Notes under the pieces: generated by a model
Told to the model about the DNA's origin: nothing
The model's input: the letters and a program-made list of their open reading frames with translations, nothing else
Database searches by the model: none
In this document: piece after piece, positions 45,419 through 55,336 of the stretch
Layout of the letters: the number at the start of each line of letters is the position of its first letter
Numbering within the stretch: the first letter of the stretch is position 1
Translations under genes and position numbers: made by a program
Source of the DNA: Azolla pinnata
Lineage: Eukaryota > Streptophyta > Polypodiopsida > Salviniales > Salviniaceae
Reading direction: 5' to 3'
Assembly (NCBI GenBank): GCA_037176905.1
Contig: JBBBWG010027113.1
Coordinates: 1 to 55,336 of the forward strand
DNA: 55,336 nucleotides

Positions 45419-48400
45419 CTATCTTTCCATGAGCATGACAACCTCACAGTGAGGAGTATGTGGAAACATGTCGACTGCCACCGCTTTTATCGGAGAAAAA
45501 GGAGTTGACATGGGCATTGACTTGATACGCTGCCGAGCATGCCCTACCACAGTTCTCCTCTGAGGGCCTCTCTGGAAACCTCCTTTTGATTGATCTGCTG
45601 ATCCGATTGGGGTGCAGAGCTCTACCGCATTAGCAAGCAATGTTTCCGGATTACATGAAACATAGCTGTTACACAACAGTCCATCCACCAGCTACATGAT
45701 GAGGAAACCCATGATAGATAATAACAGAAAAGAGTCCAGAAAAATGCTTACACAAGTCGGCGAATTCGTTCATGTGTTCTGAGAAGTTTTATGACCTGTC
45801 ATTACACTCATATCAAGATATGTTTCAAAGATGGCACAAATATATTGATGCATACCTGTGTGAAATTTTAACCAGAAATCAACGTTTGCTTACCGTAGGA
45901 TGAAGACCACTCCTTGGGGGATCTACTAAAACTACTACAGATGTAAATCTTCTTTCAGAACTAGTCGAGACTCCTGAATCAATGACATCTTTTGGCAGAA
46001 CTCTTTCTGACTCATCATCATTTTCTAAATCATCTTCCCCTAAATACTGTTCAAGCAAGTTTTTCATCACATCCTCAGCCTGCATAACATAATTTCGCCT
46101 TGTCAGTAGTTTGATTACTTTGAATCTATGTGTGGCTGCTGTCGAATGCATACAGAAACTGAATATGAGTGAATACCTTTCCACATACAAACTTGCAGTT
46201 TTTTATACCATTGATTTCAGCATTAATCTGAGCGTCTGCAATTGCTGCTTCATTCATTTCGATCCCTACAACCTACACCAATGTGTGCAGGAAGGCAAGA
46301 AAGAACAAAATATGATATGATGATGTTAACTGAAAAACTGATGTTTATCATGCAATTTGTATGTCAATGGATCTTAACAAATATAAATCAGTGTAATAAG
46401 TCAATACGCAGATAACCACAAAAAAATGCACAGGTAAAGCCTGGACATCCATGCACAAACATTCAATGCAAAAAAACAACGAAACTAACATGATTCATCG
46501 ACCATTGTATGTCCATTAAGATGAAAGGTACACTATGCATGTCATTATGAACCAAACTCATGCAGGATGATGAACCAGAAAGATCAAAATCACCAGTAAC
46601 CAATTGTTATGTAGCACTAAACTTATGTAGGATGATGAACCAATAAATTATAGACACAATGTAAAGGCTGACCAGTTTTACAACTTGCTCATGCATCTTT
46701 TGAATATATGCAATAACTATACTGAGATCCATGCATGCCTTCCAGCTTACATGCACAGATGTTCTCTATACTGTCAGCAGACACTAGAACCATGAAAACC
46801 CTAATCTGCACTAGTTTGTAAGAGAATCTGTAACAGTGCACTTCTGAGAAACATGAAAAACCCTAATTGCAGTTAAAAACATGTTGTAGGAGAGTACCAT
46901 CCCCACTCTATGGGCAAGAGTTAATCCAATAGTTCCAGTTCCACAACACACATCGAAAAGCAGGGTTTTTCCATCAAGCCCTGCCCAATCACCTGCCTGA
47001 TTGTACAATTTCTCAGCAGCCAAAGTGTTAACCTGCTTTTGCATAGAATATAAATTTAAACAACAAAAGTACCAGACAAATAATTAAGAGATCATATTAA
47101 ATAGAGTACAAAGAGAACAAAATAAACCTGGAAAAAAGCAGTCGGTGAGATACGAAACTGGAGATTGCATATATGATCATGAATGTAGTTAATAGTTTTT
47201 CGCTTTTCCATTCGTTCTATACCATTTTCCACACAGGGAATGGAAAGAGAAATCAAGGGTGAATCAGGGGAGGCTGCATTTGAAATTCCCAGATGGTCCT
47301 ACGAATCCATAACAAATAAGTAAACACATCCAGCCTGGAATAGAAGCAAGTAACTCACTTGTAACTGGAAGCGTTTCATGAAGTCTAACATCTCATTGAG
47401 GCATAATGCATATCGTTTATAATGCATAATGCATGACATGATGGATGAAAGCCTTTGGATGAGAAAGACAAATGTAAGGCTCTAAAATATAAGCAATCTA
47501 TAAATAACCACTCTTGGTGCTGTCGAAAGGTGATAACTGGGACTCCTGCCAATACCTGTATGATTAGTGCTGATAGTGGAAGTTGTGGGCATGCTTGAGA
47601 TGCTGCTAGGGCAAGATCTCGGGCCAATCTGTCGTATGCTTGTGCTCTGACACTTTCATCCACACCTGATGAACAAACCTGCAGTTTGCTTCCAAGCCAT
47701 GAAAATTATGCATAGAATTCGTCAATATCAGATCAAATAAATAAAATAAAATAATATGCTCCATGAATGCCCCTCAAACAAGTAGTAGGTTTTCCTCATA
47801 TACACATGAGTCTCGTTGTTCAAAACCTAGAACATGCATGTCAACCACGAAGAGAAAACCAACCTGCACTATCAGCATCACTTCGCTAATGGATGATGTA
47901 GCACTTTCAGTACGACCCTCACGTACCTACAAAAGTTTATATATATTAACTTACACTACAAGAAAGCAATTTGCTTTCCTGACAGAAATTGAAGAATTAA
48001 TACTATAGTAGGTAAGTTGCAAACATGATCTCCAATTAAAAAAGGAAAAAAAAAGCAATGTGATGATAATTTATGAGTAATCAACTTAATAAAACGTTGC
48101 ACTAGGCCACTGATATGAATTGAGATAATAAATAAACCTGATAGTGTTAAATTTTCGTTTTTCCTAGTACAATGACAGGAAGACAATTATCTACCTGACG
48201 AAGTGTATTCCTCCTCTACGTCGGTCATAATGCATGCTATAATTTTATCTTGCAGTGAAATGAGCTATCAGCCAGAGAATGTGGATATGCCTAAGACTTT
48301 GTCATTTGAAGATTTCTAAGCGTCTACCAAAGGAAGCGCCTTGTTTATGTCAAGACATGCCTTTGGTGAGTGATCTATAACGAAAAGAAAACCGTAATAC

Positions 48401-51400
48401 TAGCTATGTGTTGGCAGTATTGCACTTCCAAAACAGAAATAAATCATCAAAGAAAATGGAGAATCATGAATAAAAAAGAGAATGGTTTCTTCCTGTAGAA
48501 ATGCTTGTTGACAAATTACTCAGGTTTTTGACCAATATAGAGACATTAAACGAGAAATGCAAAGTTCAGAAATCAAATGCTATTTCTCGAATTACTATTT
48601 AAAAAGTGTTCACATTTTGGATATGAAAGAAATTTATATATTTATATGTTGAAAAAAATGAGGACATCCGAATATAACCCACAAGAAATTGGCTTACAGT
48701 AAATAGCCGCCAAAAGCCACTGTTTGTTTTCTTGTCCCAAACAGATAGCTCAGAACCCTCAATAAACTTCTGAAAAGCTTCCACATATGCTAGAGCTATA
48801 GCTGAAACGTTTCGGCACTGCTTGGGTTCCTTCACAATATTGCAGCCTTCCCTGTATAGAATGATACAGATTGGAAAAAATGTTCAAAATGTTTAGGAGG
48901 CCAAAAACTGTATTGTTTAAGAGGCCAAAATGTTCCATGGTACCAGAGAAGCGGTTACATCATAGATAGTGCACTCAATGCAAAAAGGAACTAGACATCA
49001 TCACTGTTGTATTCATGCATTATGTAGTGGAAAAAGCAAATAAAACCTTTCTTATTTAAAACAAGAATGAAAAACGATATAAACTCCCTTGTGGCTAGAT
49101 GAATATGCTAAACATAGGCCATACACTCCTCAATCAATACACATCTCTTATTATACCCAACATTTACTGCAAAAACTTCTAACCATTTTTCTATGCAAAA
49201 ACATTTCAATACACTCACAAAATCCTTTTTTGCTAACTTTGATATTTTAACATTGCATTTAATCCTAACTAGTCAATAAATATGAGAAAGAGAGATTTTA
49301 ATCGCATCTTCACAATTCAGGCATGTACAAATAAGTCAATGGGTTGGAAGGATGGAACAGCCAACCGGCTGTCTCAGGTGTGGGCATGATATAGAGCCCC
49401 AAGCGCATTGCTTCTAGGATTGCAATTATTTGCAACATGTATGGAAAAGAGTGTTTAGAGTGGTTGCTTAGATGTGTAACAAAGGCAATTTTTCTTCGGG
49501 CTCTATAGTATAGGCAACCAACACAGCAACCATTTACAGGTATGAGGCCAAACAGTCATAGTTAGTATGGAGGGTAGAAAACGGTAAGATCACCACATCT
49601 TCCCATAATGCTATAAGGTCAAATGCAAGATATGAACCAAAGTTTGTGAATCATTGTACAGTAATAAGTAGTTTAACCATGTGGCAGATGTGTTAAGGAA
49701 GATGTAGCATATGTAGTATTTGACAATAATTTTTCATACCTCTAAAAGAGATGGTTTGAGGCAATGAGTAAGCAGACCAACATGGATACCTTGAGAAAGC
49801 TTAGTTTTATTCAACAACGGAAAGTAGCTCAGGTACTTTCAGGCAATCTAGTGCATTTGAATTGGCACTATTCTCCCTCGAAATGGATTTTTCTGCAGAA
49901 AATAAAAGCTATATGCAAGGAATTTCTTGAAGCAAGTTTACAATTCGGACCACGGTTTCAGGTAGTTGTCTTTTAGATCAAACATATATGTTCTTGTCAT
50001 TTAAGAAGGATATTTAACTTTGTGGATATGTATAGAGAGATTGGTAATGAATTTCTCAACAATCTTATGTATGTGTATATGGCTCTTCTTATTACTAATG
50101 ATGACTTTTGTTTTGAAAATAAAAAAATCTCACTCCTAATGTTCTGTAATGAATGCCCCCTGCACATACTAAGGAAAATGCATGTAGGCTTGGGTTGTGT
50201 TACGTATGGATACTCGAATGTCATTGGCAGACATCATAGCGGGTGGTAGCACCTTGTATTCAACTGTGATGGGTAAATCCTTACACTTGATTAAGCCAAA
50301 ACATTCACAGCCATTCCCATACACAATGTCAACCATCTTAGTCACATGTTGTGCCTCACTATGAGCTAAGTTGATGATTTTGATGCAGATAATAGGATGA
50401 ATCCTTACATTTATTGGTGAATGCAGTTTTCCAAGAAGTTATTTTTGTCAATCAGCCCTACATATTTCATACAATATGGAAATGGATAGAAATTGGCACG
50501 GCTGCATCTCAGCTCAACGTTTTTAGGATAGGCTTGGCTCAGCTCCAAGCTTGAGTGACTTGAGAAATTTTATATTGGCATGTGTGCGTATCTATATACA
50601 CATAAATACATACATACATACATATATACATATAATATATATATAGATATATATACACACACACACAGCTCAGAGCACCCTAGCTTAGCCCAGAATGGCT
50701 TTTAATCAGCTTGTAGCCAGCTCGTCTCTGAGCTTGAGCAGCTTGAGCAGTTTTTCAACTTAACATTAATTAGCTTGGGGCTGGGCTGCTTTGTTCGACC
50801 TTTACAAGCCTAGCCGAGCCACTGCAAGCCAATGGCAATACATCAGTGTTTACAAGAAAGCTCTATTTTAACAGGTCAAGAACCAAGTGGACCATATACT
50901 CTTTACTAAGACATTTCTCTATATCTCAAGTCCAGCCAAAACATATGAATTTGCTTTGATGTCTCTCTAAAGTCTGTTTCTTGTTTCCAAGACAATCCTA
51001 AAAAGCCACTGTGGAGCAAGCTTTTGAACCTTTAGCATGTACACAACAATGCTTAGTTGTTTCATGCTGACTAAAGCTCTAAGAAGTAAGGATAGTACAA
51101 GAATCACATTGAGAAGCTAAATGAATTACCTAAAGTTTCCAAGAAGAAAGCCCACCATCCGTCTTCCATCAGATGAATGACCAATAGTGAATTCACACTT
51201 ATTTCGATATCCATCAACAACAGGTGAAGGAATGATACCATCAAAGGGGCAGCACATACCACCTGCAAAAATCACAAATGCTTGTATTTACATGCATATC
51301 TGAACCAAATGTTCTGGAAACTGTAACTCACGCATGCATGCGGCCCAGAAAATATTGCAAACTAAGGTTTCTCATAGCATCCCACTGCACTAAAGGAGGA

Positions 51401-52692
51401 TCATTCATAAATACCCATATGACGGTGGAATGGTATTTATCATGATGCACTTCCAAACCTTGAAATTTTGCATCGATAACCCATTGGGGAAGGGAAGAAC
51501 CAGGAGACATAGCTTTTCGGACATTGCGCACCTACAAGCAATTTCTTATCAGCAGTAGGGGCTCCTACATACAAATGAAAATGAAGCCAAACTGTTTACA
51601 TAAGAGTGAGACAAACCAGCTTTTTGAGAAGCTGACAGATTTCGCTGCTTTTCTGTTCAAGCTGCTGCTCATAAGGCAGCTTTGCAAGTGGTGTCACAGC
51701 ATCGCATATATCTGATAGTTTGGCATTACCTTCATTATCAACAATGACGGAAGAATCGTGTGCGTTTTCCCTCTCCCACACCCGGGGCAAAGCATCTTCC
51801 ATTTTCAGCATTTTAGAATGCACTGATAAGCCATCAAGGGTCTACAGTTCACAGAAGAGCATATGTCGACATTATCAGTACTACAAAATTCACTAGAATA
51901 GAAGCATCTACGATGAACATCGACAGTCACTGCTCACCAACACACTAGAACATAGTATTTTTTTGGGTCTCATTGATCATATTAGACCTTCAAAGATGAT
52001 AATACAATCTCTCTTTCTCTCTTTACCTTCTTGGCATGAGCCACGTGTTCATCGCTCTCAAATTCTACAAAACCAACAGTTGAACGAGACCTTTTCCTAG
52101 ATGATCGGAATGAGATTCCCTGCACAACAGAGGGAGGGTTTCAACACATTTAACAACAACGTGCAGTAGAACGAGAAGTGGAGGAGGAATTAACCTTTTC
52201 TGAAAGAAGCTTGTGGAGGTCCTCGGAGGTCCACTTGAGAGGGAGGTCAAGGATACATTTCTGAAGAGGGTTGGCTATGTCCTCTGATTTCTGCTCACCT
52301 CCTGCCATGGCCGCAGAAGGAGGAGGCGAAGAAAGGGCAGCCTCGGCGCGGGCCAAGGAGGAGGTGGGGTCCCATGAGCCATCAAGCCTGGGCCTGAGCT
52401 CACTCTCTGCATGAGCATACCTGCAATTCTCACCATGTCTACAAGCTCCAGCTTTTCTGAAGTAAGAGCACAGGCTGGTCTTGAAGAAAGGGTCTTCCTT
52501 CTTCACGTCTTCTTCCTCTTTCTCCTTCCCTTCACCGTCCTCCTTCGTTTCTGTTAGCTCGGATACACAGCTGCTGCAACCACCACTACCGCCATGGCTG
52601 TGCAACGACCCCTTCTGCTGCTCAGCTGCATCGCTACTGTTACTTCCCAGATCGTTTTCCGCCTCAGACACGATCATGCCGAGGTTCTCCAT
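45419..52692 (-). CDS. TRM2A: tRNA (uracil-5)-methyltransferase homologue A with CCCH zinc finger, 14 exons
   Basis: Exons 52692-52195, 52119-52027, 51841-51617, 51531-51459, 51262-51130, 48851-48698, 47926-47864, 47678-47556, 47298-47128, 47032-46898, 46272-46177, 46079-45894, 45795-45752 and 45665-45419 give 746 aa in frame. The N-terminal CCCH finger is C75-X8-C84-X5-C90-X3-H94. An RRM-like segment follows (about 140-200: CILDLPLKWTSEDLHKLLSE..RSTVGFVEFES). Then comes the TrmA/TRM2 class: DGYRNKCEFTIG, SAM motif FDVCCGTGTIGL (from residue 537), VDPPRSGLHPT (to 650) and YVSCNPETL with nucleophile Cys669. The enzyme makes 5-methyluridine at tRNA position 54. The combination of CCCH finger and TrmA fold is what Arabidopsis TRM2A has. 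A 44-bp exon (45752-45795, IKLLRTHERIRR) is easy to miss but restores the family sequence. The intron after exon 5 is 2.3 kb and carries dinucleotide and GCTTGAG-type repeats. Telo-box motifs lie upstream. Confidence 0.93.
50500..50830. repeat. GCTTGAG/GGCTCAG low-complexity and TATA/CACA repeats in a TRM2A intron
   Basis: 'gctcagctc', 'ccaagcttgag', 'gagcttgagcagcttgagcag' and similar words surround an ATACAT/TATATA/CACACA run at 50582-50668. The words resemble those at 781-940 and 23945-24310. Confidence 0.55.
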
Positions 52693-52817
52693 GGGGGGGG
52701 AGGATCGGAGGATCAAAGCCAACTGCCTCGATTTTCTCTGACCTAAAGCTTGGGTTTTTAGAAAACAGGATTTTCTGCAGAGACCAAAATGGTCGTCAAA
52801 ATAAGGTCAAAACCTCC

Positions 52818-52848
52818 AAACCCTAAAAATGGCCATCCTAACCCTAAA
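52818..52848 (-). promoter_or_regulatory. Telo-box motifs upstream of TRM2A
   Basis: AAACCCTAA at 52818-52826 and AACCCTAAA at 52840-52848 lie about 125-155 bp upstream of the TRM2A ATG. Telo-boxes are common in promoters of plant translation and ribosome genes, which suits a tRNA-modifying enzyme. Function here is inferred. Confidence 0.5.
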
Positions 52849-52849
52849 C

Positions 52850-53635
52850 CTAGAACCTTGAAACCTAAAACTCGAAGTTGAAACTTGAACCCAAACACCC
52901 GCTTTCCGTGCTTCTGTAACTCACATGTTTCCGAATCTATTGTGATTCAATAATCGGGTGTGGCAAAAATGTTTGAAATCGTGCAATTGGATACACCCCC
53001 TTGAGTACAACAACGGTGAAAAATCTTTGGCGATCGAGGTGATGATCCCCTTGTGATTACAAGGAAGAGGCCAATCGGACAGTAAAAGCTCAGCTTGTTA
53101 ATTGTGTGAAAGATGCTTTAAGAGTCGTGTAAGAAAATGATAACCTTTCTAATAGCATTAAGCATGCTTCGTATATCTTGAATATGATCATATTTTGACA
53201 ATCGACCGTGACATAACTTGCTTTAAGTGTGTCGATTCTACAGTTTGTTGTCAGAGAACCATTAGAAAGATTGTGCATATAATAAGTTTGAAATGAACAT
53301 GGAGCAATTCATCTTGTTAGTGAAAAGCAAGACAAGATAATAATCTTATCTTCCATTATGTACAAAGGAGTTGCTTTGGTGTTATGATAGGTGGGAAGCC
53401 TTTTTAGCAATGGCTTTAAATGAAAGACCACGGTATATATGCTACTGGAATGAACCCGTTTTGGATTTGTTACAATACTACAACATTTGATATAAAGCAA
53501 CAAAGCACATTTAAGGTCGCATTTTTTGCTCCGAATGTTTTTATTTTGATTGATATCAACAGAACACGAAGTCAATCGCATGAACAATCGCAGATTGACA
53601 AATTTGCTGCACTCCAGAGTGCATAATCCAGCTGC
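52850..53635. other. Spacer between TRM2A and ETHE1, no gene seen
   Basis: It should hold the TRM2A promoter and the ETHE1 3' UTR. The frames here are short and unsupported. Confidence 0.45.
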
Positions 53636-55110
53636 CTAATCAACTTGAAGGCCACACACCAGATTAGCAGGCACTGCCACATCGAACATCTTTGGATATG
53701 GCAATCCTAAATCTGATAGAAAATGGACCAGGAAAATCATGAGACATATTCCACAAGCAAACACCTACATTAATCAGAGAAAAAACATCAAACACTTACT
53801 GTCCATTATGTTTTTATATGTTTCCTGGAAAAAAAACAGGAAAAAACAATTGAGGTTTCTCTCACAGCTCTCTCTCTCTCTTTCTGACAGCACATATGCT
53901 ATATGCCATGGGCTCTCAGAGGCTCAGTATCACTACTGGCAAGAAAAACGGATGCCAACGAGATAATAATGCAATATAACAGAGTGCGTCTGAGGTCACT
54001 ATACTCGTATTTTAATGCCTATCATTCTATATGCAGGTTACATGTGTAGCTTTCACTACCACTAATGAAGTGGAAATAAGGATGTCCACTCTCAGCTTCA
54101 AGCTATATGACTCTACAGACTGCTAACAGAGTAGGAGTATATCAATCTATAGCAGAGAAAAAACGACAATAGACCACATAGATGATGGTATTGCCACAAT
54201 GACTTACGTTCTCCTACAATGCATTGTCTAACCCAGCTATTTAGAAAATTTATAAATGTTCCCCTTCTGTATCCTGTAGTATATGCTAAAGCTTTCACTT
54301 TTAGCAAGTTTGCAGCATACCTCATCCTTTGTCAGCCGGGGATTGTATGTAGATTCTTCCCCCACTGTTGTCACCTGAAACGTGACAACAAAAGAGTGTG
54401 AATTCTATTCATCGCTAGAGCAGCACAACAAAGAGCCTAATAACCATGGATATGAGCAGCTATTTGACAAACCAGAACCTGTAGTATTCACATAGGAAAC
54501 TAGTGATACTGACAATCAGAAAATGAACAAAGTTCTTACAGTAAATCCCTTATAATCATGTGCTGGATAAAGAAGTGTCTCCTTTGGCAATGTGAAGATC
54601 TGTATACAGAAAGAGTTACAGTAAAAAATAAGTCATCCTTTTAGCTCCTCATTCATAACCATGTTTCAAGTATACTATTACAGGAAAAGATAAACCATAT
54701 CCTAAGAGGGTAACTTTAACTTGCAGCTTCTTGTTCTTGACATGTGTGCACTTATTTTTTGTACATAAGACAATTTCCCCTGTGGCTTCTTCTACAATAG
54801 GGTGGGATTGAACATTGCATTCAAAATATGGATGAGATTTTGACCTGAGTATGAACAGATTTATAAAGTTCACGTGCATCCCCTCCCTGAAAAAATTGAA
54901 CAAGACAATTAGCCTGAAATGAAAGCAATAGCAGAAAGTTCACATTAAGTCTCAGAATTTTGTAAAGACAAATACTTGAAAATCAGTTCGTCCACATCCA
55001 CGTATGAGGAGAGCATCTCCAGTAAATGCCATTCTTGGATTTGGTTGCTCAGATCCTTCACCAGTTACGTATGTAACACATCCTGCAGTGTGTCCTGGTG
55101 TTGCTCGAAC
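53636..55110 (-). CDS. ETHE1: Persulfide (sulfur) dioxygenase ETHE1, mitochondrial; C-terminal 130 aa, 5' part outside window
   Basis: Exons 55110-54976, 54886-54845, 54599-54540, 54374-54321, 53824-53800 and 53712-53636 encode the last 130 residues in frame; 55111-55336 is intron. The reading begins [19 protein letters not shown] and continues [54 protein letters not shown] and [19 protein letters not shown]. This is the glyoxalase II-like metallo-beta-lactamase fold of ETHE1. The His of PGHT and Asp of GDAL are the family's later iron ligands; the HxHxDH motif must lie upstream, outside the window. The enzyme oxidises glutathione persulfide to sulfite in mitochondria during cysteine catabolism. 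A 25-bp exon (53800-53824) is needed to join ETYKNIMD to NLGLPYP. The tail is slightly shorter than in Arabidopsis. Confidence 0.93.
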
Positions 55111-55336
55111 CTGAATCATGCATAAAATGGCCATAACTACCATTGTTGGAAAAGAAGACACATATTGTGCTTTCGCAGACACTTGGTTCTGATTCTGATC
55201 TTGTCAACAACCTGCTCTTGCATGGAATAGTTCATCATAACAGTAGAAATTTTGATTTTTATTTCATGGATCATCATGTGCACCATCCTTACAAATTTCT
55301 TTACAGGATTTTATTGTCCTACCAGCAGTAGAAAAG

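Noticed and set aside
33125..52692. Idea that CDC73, NOP2, U1 and TRM2A form an RNA-processing gene cluster
   Set aside because: They lie on both strands with separate promoters and an unrelated chloroplast gene (NdhU) between them. Clusters of such common housekeeping genes arise by chance.

Overview
This is nuclear DNA from a flowering plant. The genes are split by many short, AT-rich GT-AG introns. Several proteins are plant-specific (a chloroplast NDH subunit, a DUF538 protein, MOS4). The telomere-like motif is the plant type (CCCTAAA), and the U1 snRNA promoter has the plant upstream element and TATA spacing. The species cannot be told from the sequence. A block of exactly 100 Ns (29625-29724) marks a scaffold join, so the left 29.6 kb and the right 25.6 kb are not proven neighbours.

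Left of the gap, in order: a MITE-like element cut by the window edge; a secreted DUF538 protein (-); a repeat-rich stretch ending in what looks like a retrotransposon tail; the spliceosome NineTeen-complex subunit MOS4/BCAS2 (+, 5 exons); a membrane lysophosphatidate acyltransferase of the LPAT2 type (-, 11 exons); an EF-hand mitochondrial carrier (-, 14 exons); two tandem-repeat blocks; and a 625-residue Ser-rich disordered protein I do not recognise (-). Right of the gap: telomere-like motifs, pyrimidine microsatellites and a second MITE-like element; CDC73/parafibromin of the PAF1 complex (+, 3 exons); the nucleolar rRNA m5C methyltransferase NOP2 (+, 18 exons); a chloroplast NDH J-like subunit, probably NdhU (-, 5 exons); a CAA-repeat array; a U1 snRNA gene with its own promoter (+); a CCCH-zinc-finger tRNA m5U54 methyltransferase, TRM2A (-, 14 exons); and the 3' part of the mitochondrial persulfide dioxygenase ETHE1 (-), which runs off the right edge.

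The exon models were built by hand from splice sites, reading frame and family homology. Every model given here keeps frame through all its exons. Most genes are conserved housekeeping genes. Several act in RNA metabolism (MOS4, CDC73, NOP2, U1, TRM2A), but they are unlinked transcription units and I see no operon-like or novel system. The points most worth a second look are the U1 gene with a changed 70K-binding loop and a compensated stem, the triplicated acceptor-bearing unit in MOS4 intron 1, the two-copy MITE family, the telomere-like contig edge at the gap, the carrier whose third signature has Gln in place of Arg/Lys, and the unrecognised Ser-rich protein.
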